DNA of 6,591 nucleotides, from contig DASQMI010000040.1 of assembly GCA_035645555.1 (NCBI GenBank), positions 1 through 6,591 of the forward strand, in the 5' to 3' direction. The notes under the pieces are model-generated. The model was not told the origin of the DNA and made no database searches. It was given only the letters and a program-made list of their open reading frames with translations. Shown here piece by piece: positions 1-5,808 of the stretch. The DNA is from Lysobacter_F sp035645555 (GTDB lineage: Bacteria > Pseudomonadota > Gammaproteobacteria > Xanthomonadales > Xanthomonadaceae). Every line of letters begins with the position of its first letter. Position 1 is the first letter of the stretch. A program made the translations under genes and the position numbers.

Positions 1-2001
1 GGCGGGATCCTCGACACTCGCGAGCGCGCGCCAGGCCGGCTCGACCCTGAAGCGGTGCCGCGGCGACACCGCGCCGGCGTCCTCCGCCCACAGCACCGCG
101 CTGTGCAGCACGCGCGCATCGGCCATCGCGGCGGTGTCGACCCGGGCGCGCCAGCGTCCGTCGTCGTCCACCTGCACCGGCGCGGCATGGGCCAGATCGC
201 CGTCGACCACCAGCCGCAGCCGGCGCGTGCCGTGCGCGTGCCCGGACAGGGCGAAGTCGCCGGCGACCGTGGCCGGCGCCGGATCGAGCGTGATCGCCGC
301 CGGCGGCGCCGCCGGGACGGCACCCGGCGCACCGGCTTTCCACACGTGCACCGCGCGCGGCGGCAGGCTCAGTGTCAGCCGGCCGCCGGCGGCGACCACC
401 GGCGCACGCCGCGCGTCGCCGAGCGCGAACAGCGGCGCCAGCACGGTGCCCGGCGCCAGCCGGGTCTCGAGGCCGTCGACCAGCACCGGCACGTCGGCGG
501 TGTTGAACAGCACCACCGCCGTTTCGCCCTCGTGCGCCATCGCGTAGGCCAGGACGCCGGGCGCGGCGGTGCTGGCATCGAGGATGTGCGGCACGCCGCG
601 GCGGAACACCGCGTGCGCGCGCCGCAGCGCGATCGTCTCCTGCAGGAAGCGGTACAGCGGCGCGCTGGTGTCGAAGCGGTCGCGTCCGCCGGAGCCGTAA
701 CCGCCCGCGAACATCGCCGCACGCTGCTCGCTGAAGCCCTGCTCGGTGCCGTAATAGATCACCGGGATGCCGGGCAGGGTCAGGATTGCCAGCAGCGCCT
801 GCTTCAGCGCCGCCTCGCTACCGTGGCGCAGGAAGCGGTCGACGTCGTGGTTGTCGACGAACGTCGGCATGCGGTGCGGGTCGGCATGCACGCGCAACGT
901 GCGCTCGATGCGGTCGGCCAGCTCGGCCGGCGGCCGCCCGCGCGCGAACACGTCGCCCAGCGTGCCGTACAGCGGGAACTGGATCATCGCCGGCAGCAGC
1001 GGACCTTGCGCATCGCGCATGTAGGCGTCGATGCGGCGCATCTGCGCGTCCTCGAATGGCGGGTCGAGCGCGAAGCCCTCGCCGAACAGGTGGAAGTCGC
1101 GGCGGCCGGTCGCGTGCGCGACCGCCAGCACGCCCGGCGCGGCGGGATCTTCGGCATGCAGGAAATCGCGGAAGTACGCCGGCGGCACGTAGAACGCCGT
1201 GTCGACTCGGAACGCGTCGACGCCGACCTCGCGGATCCAGAACCCGTAGCTGTCGCGCAGCGCGCGCCGCACCGCGGGGTTCTCGGTGTTGAGGTCGTCC
1301 AGCCCGGACAGCTGGCGGTCGAGCACCTGGCGCGGGTCGTCGAAGTCGGCGATGTCCGGCGTCCAGTGGTAAATCGCCTGCGCGCGCTGCGCCGGATCGG
1401 CGGGATCGTTGCGGTCGAACGGCGGCTGCGACGGGGCGCGGTGGCCGGCGCTGTCGGCGACCCGCTGCGGCGCCGCACCCGGCGCCGGGTAATGCAGGTA
1501 GTCGGCCGTGTGGTTCACCACCACGTCCTGGATCAGGTACATCCCGGCACGGTGCAGGCGGTCCGACAGCCGGCGGTAGTCGTCCAGCGTGCCGAAATGC
1601 GGGTCCACCGCCTTGAAGTCGCGCGCCCAGTAGCCGTGGTAGCCGCCGTAGCGCACGCGCGTGTTCCACCACTGGTTGGCGACCGGCGGGGTGATCCAGA
1701 CCGCGGTCGCACCCAGCCCGCGGATGTAGTCGATCCGCTCGGTCAGTCCGCGCAGGTCGCCACCGCTGTACTTCGCACCGGACGCCGGGTCGTATTCGCC
1801 CGCGCCCTGGTCGTTGTTGTGCGGGTCGCCGTCGGCGAAGCGGTCGATCATCACGAAGTACACGACCTGATCACGCCAGTCGGGCGACGGCACGTGCAGG
1901 CGCAGCTCCGGCGGCGCCGCGGCACCCGCCCGCGCGGCCCCGATCGCGGCCACCGTCGCGGCCAGTGCCGCACCCCACTGCCAACCCGAACGCGAACGCA
2001 T
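1..2001 (-). CDS. Secreted GH13 alpha-amylase-family glycosidase, 3' end outside window
   Basis: This is a retaining alpha-glucan hydrolase of the GH13 clan, probably exported to cut starch or maltodextrins. The 667 codons visible have no stop. A signal peptide (residues 1 to about 25, charged MRSRSGWQWG then Ala-rich, ending ARAGA) precedes a (beta/alpha)8 barrel. The four GH13 regions are present: DVVVNH (159-164), VDAFRVD (261-267, nucleophile D267), FGEGF (306-310, acid/base E308) and FVDNHD (381-386, stabiliser D386). A calcium-site pattern like that of cyclodextrin glucanotransferases is visible (D57, D59, N62, N63, G80, D82), as is YHGYWARDF (121-129). A beta-sandwich domain C (about 470-555), a Pro/Ala linker and an Ig-like segment (about 569-655) follow. 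The ATG has GGAGGT five bases upstream. The gene is divergent from the TonB receptor and probably co-regulated with it. The family call is secure. The exact product pattern, hydrolysis versus transglycosylation, is inferred and the subfamily is unresolved. Confidence 0.93.
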   Translation of the reverse strand, partial: MRSRSGWQWGAALAATVAAIGAARAGAAAPPELRLHVPSPDWRDQVVYFVMIDRFADGDPHNNDQGAGEYDPASGAKYSGGDLRGLTERIDYIRGLGATAVWITPPVANQWWNTRVRYGGYHGYWARDFKAVDPHFGTLDDYRRLSDRLHRAGMYLIQDVVVNHTADYLHYPAPGAAPQRVADSAGHRAPSQPPFDRNDPADPAQRAQAIYHWTPDIADFDDPRQVLDRQLSGLDDLNTENPAVRRALRDSYGFWIREVGVDAFRVDTAFYVPPAYFRDFLHAEDPAAPGVLAVAHATGRRDFHLFGEGFALDPPFEDAQMRRIDAYMRDAQGPLLPAMIQFPLYGTLGDVFARGRPPAELADRIERTLRVHADPHRMPTFVDNHDVDRFLRHGSEAALKQALLAILTLPGIPVIYYGTEQGFSEQRAAMFAGGYGSGGRDRFDTSAPLYRFLQETIALRRAHAVFRRGVPHILDASTAAPGVLAYAMAHEGETAVVLFNTADVPVLVDGLETRLAPGTVLAPLFALGDARRAPVVAAGGRLTLSLPPRAVHVWKAGAPGAVPAAPPAAITLDPAPATVAGDFALSGHAHGTRRLRLVVDGDLAHAAPVQVDDDGRWRARVDTAAMADARVLHSAVLWAEDAGAVSPRHRFRVEPAWRALASVEDPA

Positions 2002-2006
2002 CGCCC

Positions 2007-2012
2007 ACCTCC
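2007..2012 (-). promoter_or_regulatory. Ribosome binding site of the GH13 gene
   Basis: On the minus strand, GGAGGT lies five bases before the ATG at 2001-1999. This near-perfect Shine-Dalgarno match fixes the start, and a plausible signal peptide follows directly. Confidence 0.8.
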
Positions 2013-2084
2013 GCCGCTCCGAAGCGCGACGACTATTCCACGCGATCGCATCGCCACAGGCGCGCTCCATAGGCCTGAATGACG

Positions 2085-2100
2085 ATGAATACGTATGCAT
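2085..2100. promoter_or_regulatory. Putative LacI-type operator O1
   Basis: The sequence ATGAATACGTATGCAT is a near-palindrome: seven of eight base pairs are symmetric about a central CG, and the inner ATACGTAT is perfect. An even-length palindrome with a central CG is typical of LacI-family operators. It lies 83 bp upstream of the GH13 start and is repeated at 2112. A regulator responding to maltose or maltodextrin is inferred from the flanking genes. No regulator gene is present in the window. The site is AT-rich within very GC-rich surroundings, which makes chance occurrence less likely. Confidence 0.7.
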
Positions 2101-2111
2101 GCGGCAACGCC

Positions 2112-2127
2112 ATGAATACGTATGCAG
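2112..2127. promoter_or_regulatory. Putative LacI-type operator O2, direct repeat of O1
   Basis: The sequence ATGAATACGTATGCAG matches O1 at its first 15 bases in the same orientation. Six of eight base pairs are symmetric. The axis is 27 bp from that of O1, about 2.6 helical turns, so the two sites do not face the same side of straight B-DNA. It lies 127 bp upstream of the receptor start. Two such sites between divergent genes suggest joint repression or co-operative binding at both promoters (inference). Confidence 0.68.
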
Positions 2128-2245
2128 GACGGCGTTGTGCAGCAGCACCGGGCACTACCATCGCGACACGCGTCGGGCCGCGCCCGCCACGCGCCTGGCC
2201 GACGTCGCCGCAGCGACCGGCCGCAACAGACAACGAGAAAGACTC

Positions 2246-2250
2246 GGAGG
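2246..2250 (+). promoter_or_regulatory. Ribosome binding site of the TonB receptor
   Basis: GGAGG (within GGAGGGG) lies four bases before the ATG at 2255 and seven bases before an in-frame TTG at 2258. It confirms that translation starts here rather than at the upstream in-frame ATG at 2099, which lies inside operator O1. The spacing leaves open whether ATG or TTG is used. Confidence 0.75.
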
Positions 2251-2254
2251 GGTG

Positions 2255-5011
2255 ATGTTGAACTTGAAGCGCAACTTGCTGAGCGTGGCGCTGGCATCGG
2301 CGACGCTGATGCTCGCGACCGGGGTCCACGCGCAGACCGCGCAGCCGCAGGGCGGGGCCGATACCGACGCGGCGCAGAACGACGAGGCCACGCAGCTGGA
2401 CGCCGTGGTGGTGACCGGCCTGCGCGCGAGCATCGAGAGCTCGATCGAGACCAAGCGCGAAGCGACCTCGATCGTCGAGGCGGTGTCGGCCGAGGACATC
2501 GGCAAGCTGCCGGACGTCAGCATCGCCGAGTCGATCGCGCGCCTGCCCGGCCTGGCCGCGCAGCGCGTTGCCGGCCGCGCCCAGGTGATCAGCGTGCGCG
2601 GCCTGTCGCCGGATTTCGCCACCACGCTGCTCAACGGCCGCGAGCTGGTGAGCACCGGCGACAACCGCAGCGTCGAGTTTGACCAGTACCCGTCCGAGCT
2701 GGTCAACGGCGTGACGGTCTACAAGACGCCGGACGCCGGCCTGGTCGGCCAGGGCCTGTCGGGCACGCTGGACATCCAGACCGTGCGTCCGCTCAGCTTC
2801 TCCCGTCCGGTGGTCGCGGTCAGCGGCCGCCTGCAGCGCAGCTCGATGGGGTCGGCGGCCAACGTCGACGACGAGGGCAACCGCTTCAACGCCAGCTACA
2901 TCGGCCAGTTCGCCGACCGCACGTTCGGCATCTCGCTCGGCTACGCGCACTCCGACACGCCGATCCACGAGAACCAGGTCGGCCACTACGAGCCGTGGAA
3001 GACCGACGCACGGCCGGGCCTGCCCGCGGGCACCTGGGCGACCGACGGCATCAAGGCGCTGCGCCGCACCGGCAACGTCGAGCGCGATGCGGTGATGGCG
3101 ACCCTGCAGTACCGCCCGTCCAATGCCTGGACGAGCACGCTCGACCTCTACTACACGAAGGCCAAGCAGGTCGACACGGCGAACCAGTTCGAGATCAACA
3201 CCCAGTACAACGGCTCGTTTCCCTGCAATCCGACCTGCCAGTACAGCAACGTCACCGTCAACGGCAACGGCACGTTCACCGGCGGCCGGATCGCCAACGT
3301 CTCGCCGCTGGTCCGCGGCATGTACAACAAGCGCGAGGACGAGATCTTCGCGTTCGGCTGGAACAACCAGTTCAACGTCGGCATGGCCACGATCACCGCC
3401 GACGTGAGCTACTCCAAGGCCGACCGCGAGGAGCTGAACCTCGAGAACAACCTACAGCTCGCGCCAGTGCCGCAGTTCGACACGGTCGACCTGCTGTACC
3501 GGAACAACGGGTTCTCGCAGCTCAACCCCGGCCGCGACTATTCCAATCCGGCCTCGCTGTTCCTCACCAACACCATCTACGGTTCCGGCTACGGCAAGGT
3601 GCCGGAGGTCCAGGACGAACTGTCCGGCGTGCGCCTGAACGCCACGCTGCCCGCGCCGGCCGCGCTGCGCTGGTTCTCCGACATCGACGTCGGCCTCAAC
3701 TACGCCGACCGCGAGAAGCAGAAGCGGCAGCCTGAAGGCAACATCGTGCTGGGTCCGCAGGGCGATACCACGATCGCGCCGGATCTGCTGTACGGCCGGG
3801 TGAACCTCGGCTTCGCCGGCGTCGGCTACATCCCGGCGTGGAACGTGCCGGGCGCCGTGTCGCGCTACATGGTGTTCCAGCCGCGCGAGGACCTGAACTA
3901 CCTCGTCTCGAAGGCGTGGACGGTCGAGGAGACGATCAGCACCGGCTACATCCGCGCCAACATCGATACCGAATGGGGCTCGGTCGGCGTGCGCGGCAAC
4001 GTCGGCGTGCAGATCCAGCACACCGACCAGTCCTCGTCGGCGAATTACTGGGACAGCACCCGTCCGGCCGGCAGCAACGTGCGGCCGATCGAAGGCGGCG
4101 CCACCTACACCGACGTGCTGCCCAGCCTGAACCTCGCGTTCCTGCTGCCGCACGACCAGACGGTGCGCGTCGCGCTGGCCCGGCAGGTGGCGCGCGCCCG
4201 CGTCGACCAGCTGCGCGCGGCGCTGGAGTTCGGCATCGACCCGGCCACCGGCCGGCCGGGCGCCAGCGGTGGCAACCCCGAGCTCGACCCGTGGCGCGCC
4301 AACGCGTTCGACATCTCCTACGAGAAGTACTTCGGCAACAAGGCCTACGTCGCCGCGGCGTACTTCTACAAGGACCTGCGCAGCTACATCTACACGCAGA
4401 CCCGCGACGGCTACGACTTCTCGGACTTCATCGCGGGCTACGTGCCGCCGCCGAACGCGCCGCCGGCGCAGCGTACCGGCAACTTCACCGCGCCGTACAA
4501 CGGTGAGGGCGGCACCCTGCAGGGCCTGGAGCTGACCGCGTCGATGCCGCTGGATCTGTTCACCGACGCGCTGCGCGGCTTCGGCGTCATCGCCAGCGCC
4601 AGCTTCACCGACAGCGACATCGAGATCCAGGATCCGGAGAGCGCGTCCAGCGTCGGCAGCGGCAACATCACGCTCCCCGGCCTGTCGGAGCGGGTCTACA
4701 ACCTGACCGCCTACTTCGAGCGCGGCGGGTTCGAGGCGCGCATCAGCCAGCGCAAGCGCTCGGACTTCATCGGCGAGATCGGCAACTTCGCCGGCAACCG
4801 CACGCTGCGCTACGTGGTGGGCGAGGAGATCGTCGACGCGCAGATCGGCTACGCGTTCCGCGAAGGCCCGCTGCAGGGGCTGAGCGTGTTGTTCCAGGTG
4901 AGCAACCTGACCGACGAGGCGTACCAGACCTACGCAGAGAGCAAGGACCGTCCGCTCGAGTACATCGAGTGGGGCCGCACCTACCTGCTGGGTGTGAACT
5001 ACAAGTTCTGA
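2255..5011 (+). CDS. TonB-dependent outer-membrane receptor, probably for maltodextrins
   Basis: This is a 918-residue outer-membrane receptor that uses TonB-ExbB-ExbD energy for active uptake. A signal peptide (residues 1-26, predicted cut GVHA|QT) is followed by an acidic linker, a TonB box (LDAVVVTG, 48-55), a plug domain (about 60-185, with DIGKLPDVSIAESIARLPGL at 81-100 and VEFDQYPSEL at 140-149) and a long beta-barrel ending in the aromatic residue F918 (NYKF), as usual for outer-membrane barrels. Length and plug wording fit the Xanthomonas/Caulobacter TonB receptor family (TIGR01782 type). From memory, the plug resembles Caulobacter MalA-type maltodextrin receptors. Together with the divergent amylase and shared operators, this suggests an alpha-glucan oligosaccharide substrate, which is an inference. 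An isolated CNPTC pair (C324, C328) may form a disulfide in an outer loop. The gene is monocistronic, with a terminator 27 bases after its stop. The start was chosen for its Shine-Dalgarno and signal peptide. Confidence 0.95.
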   Translation: MLNLKRNLLSVALASATLMLATGVHAQTAQPQGGADTDAAQNDEATQLDAVVVTGLRASIESSIETKREATSIVEAVSAEDIGKLPDVSIAESIARLPGLAAQRVAGRAQVISVRGLSPDFATTLLNGRELVSTGDNRSVEFDQYPSELVNGVTVYKTPDAGLVGQGLSGTLDIQTVRPLSFSRPVVAVSGRLQRSSMGSAANVDDEGNRFNASYIGQFADRTFGISLGYAHSDTPIHENQVGHYEPWKTDARPGLPAGTWATDGIKALRRTGNVERDAVMATLQYRPSNAWTSTLDLYYTKAKQVDTANQFEINTQYNGSFPCNPTCQYSNVTVNGNGTFTGGRIANVSPLVRGMYNKREDEIFAFGWNNQFNVGMATITADVSYSKADREELNLENNLQLAPVPQFDTVDLLYRNNGFSQLNPGRDYSNPASLFLTNTIYGSGYGKVPEVQDELSGVRLNATLPAPAALRWFSDIDVGLNYADREKQKRQPEGNIVLGPQGDTTIAPDLLYGRVNLGFAGVGYIPAWNVPGAVSRYMVFQPREDLNYLVSKAWTVEETISTGYIRANIDTEWGSVGVRGNVGVQIQHTDQSSSANYWDSTRPAGSNVRPIEGGATYTDVLPSLNLAFLLPHDQTVRVALARQVARARVDQLRAALEFGIDPATGRPGASGGNPELDPWRANAFDISYEKYFGNKAYVAAAYFYKDLRSYIYTQTRDGYDFSDFIAGYVPPPNAPPAQRTGNFTAPYNGEGGTLQGLELTASMPLDLFTDALRGFGVIASASFTDSDIEIQDPESASSVGSGNITLPGLSERVYNLTAYFERGGFEARISQRKRSDFIGEIGNFAGNRTLRYVVGEEIVDAQIGYAFREGPLQGLSVLFQVSNLTDEAYQTYAESKDRPLEYIEWGRTYLLGVNYKF

Positions 5012-5037
5012 CGCGATCGGCGATCGCCGCCATCACG

Positions 5038-5066
5038 ACCCGCCGGCGCAAGCCGGCGGGTTTTTT
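5038..5066 (+). terminator. Intrinsic terminator of the TonB receptor gene
   Basis: CCCGCCGGC (5039-5047) and GCCGGCGGG (5052-5060) form a perfect 9-bp GC-rich stem, extendable by one A-T pair, closed by a GCAA tetraloop and followed by six T (5061-5066). It starts 26 bases after the receptor stop codon. On the minus strand the same hairpin has no T-run after it, so it is a poorer terminator for the converging engB transcript. Confidence 0.92.
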
Positions 5067-5096
5067 ATGGCCGGCAGAAAGCGGCAGGCGCGGGAC

Positions 5097-5696
5097 TCAC
5101 AGCCCCAGCCAGCCGGCGATCACCGCGCGCGCCTCGTCGACGCCCTGCTTGCTCTCCGCCGAGAACGCCTGCGCGCCGACCGCATCGCCGAACGCCGCCG
5201 CCAGTTCGCGCCGCACCGCCGCCAGCGTCTGCGCCTGCTGGCCGCGCCCGAGCTTGTCGGCCTTGGTCAGCAGCGCGTGCGCCGGCAGCCCGCGCGCCAC
5301 CGCGTAGCCGAGCATCTGGCGGTCGTAGTCCTTGAGCGGGTGGCGGATGTCCATCACCACCACCAGCCCGCGCAGCGCCTGGCGGGTGCGGAAGTAGCGG
5401 TCGATGAACGCCTGCCAGTGCTGCTGCAGCGCCTCCGGCACCTTGGCGTAGCCGTAGCCCGGCAGGTCGACCAGGCAGCGCTGCGGCTGCACCTCGAAGA
5501 ACACCAGCTGCTGGGTGCGGCCGGGGGTCTTGGAGACGCGCGCCAGCGCGTTCTGGTCGCACAGCGCGTTGAGCGCGCTCGACTTGCCGGCGTTCGAGCG
5601 CCCGGCGAACGCGACCTCGAAACCGCCGTCCGGCGGCAGTTGCTGGGGCGTGTGGGCGGACAGCAGGTAGCGCGCGCTGCGCAGGGGATGGTTCAT
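5097..5696 (-). CDS. engB: Ribosome biogenesis GTP-binding protein EngB (YihA/YsxC)
   Basis: This is a 199-residue TRAFAC-class GTPase of the EngB/YihA/YsxC family. It acts in the cytoplasm in late assembly of the large ribosomal subunit and is usually essential (family knowledge). All G motifs are present: G1/Walker A GRSNAGKS (32-39), G2 region KTPGRTQ (56-62), G3 DLPGYGYAK (77-85), G4 TKAD (144-147) and G5 SAESKQG (179-185). KTPGRTQ and DLPGYGYAK are characteristic of EngB. Length is normal and the frame is intact. The ATG is preceded by only a weak AGGCGG directly adjacent, so the ribosome binding site is poor. The gene converges on the TonB receptor gene (85 bp between stop codons) and diverges from cytochrome c4. 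This pairing with c4 is, to my knowledge, also found in pseudomonads and xanthomonads. I saw no clear promoter. Confidence 0.97.
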   Translation of the reverse strand: MNHPLRSARYLLSAHTPQQLPPDGGFEVAFAGRSNAGKSSALNALCDQNALARVSKTPGRTQQLVFFEVQPQRCLVDLPGYGYAKVPEALQQHWQAFIDRYFRTRQALRGLVVVMDIRHPLKDYDRQMLGYAVARGLPAHALLTKADKLGRGQQAQTLAAVRRELAAAFGDAVGAQAFSAESKQGVDEARAVIAGWLGL

Positions 5697-5720
5697 CCGC
5701 CTAGGATCGCATGCCGCGCG

Positions 5721-5750
5721 TTGACCCTGGACCGTCGGCGGCCGGATAAT
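5721..5750 (+). promoter_or_regulatory. Sigma-70 promoter for cytochrome c4
   Basis: TTGACC (5721-5726, five of six to the -35 consensus) and GATAAT (5745-5750, five of six to the -10 consensus) are separated by 18 bp. Transcription would begin near 5757, giving a leader of about 52 bases before the c4 start. It is the best promoter match I found in the window and suggests constitutive expression. Assignment is by sequence only. Confidence 0.72.
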
Positions 5751-5794
5751 TCCGCGGTTCCGGCGGGCGCGCTCGCGCCTGCCCCCGCTTTCCC

Positions 5795-5798
5795 GGAG
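5795..5798 (+). promoter_or_regulatory. Ribosome binding site of cytochrome c4
   Basis: GGAG lies ten bases before the ATG at 5809. The spacing is slightly long, but no better match is nearby and the signal peptide begins directly at this ATG. Confidence 0.5.
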
Positions 5799-5808
5799 CC
5801 CCGCTGCA

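Noticed and set aside
55..2082. A 675-codon open frame on the plus strand, opposite the GH13 gene
   Set aside because: It is Arg/His/Val/Ala-rich with no recognisable domain, and lies antisense to a gene with all GH13 catalytic motifs. Long antisense frames arise by chance in GC-rich coding DNA.
2079..2161. Possible sigma-70 promoters around the operators: minus strand TTGCCG-17-CGTCAT (2107-2079), plus strand TTGTGC-15-TACCAT (2135-2161)
   Set aside because: The matches to consensus are weak (4/6 and 3/6; 3/6 and 4/6) and the second has too short a spacer. The promoters must lie in 2002-2254 but I cannot place them reliably.
2171..2204. Possible leader hairpin CGTCGG(G)CC / GGCCGACG before the receptor gene
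   Set aside because: It has a bulged 8-bp stem with a 17-base loop, no T-run and no known riboswitch features. Such pairings are common by chance at this GC content.
2099..2254. A 52-codon upstream extension of the TonB receptor frame
   Set aside because: Its ATG lies inside operator O1, has no Shine-Dalgarno, and would bury the signal peptide. The ATG at 2255 has a good ribosome binding site and a classic signal sequence.
2033..2986. A 317-codon minus-strand frame across the intergenic region and the receptor start
   Set aside because: It is antisense to the receptor signal peptide and plug, has an Arg/Ala/Val/His/Asp-rich composition typical of shadow frames, and has no family resemblance.
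5019..5028. Palindrome GGCGATCGCC just after the receptor stop
   Set aside because: It is a single short palindrome without repeats or spacing to act as an operator, and it lies just before the much stronger terminator.
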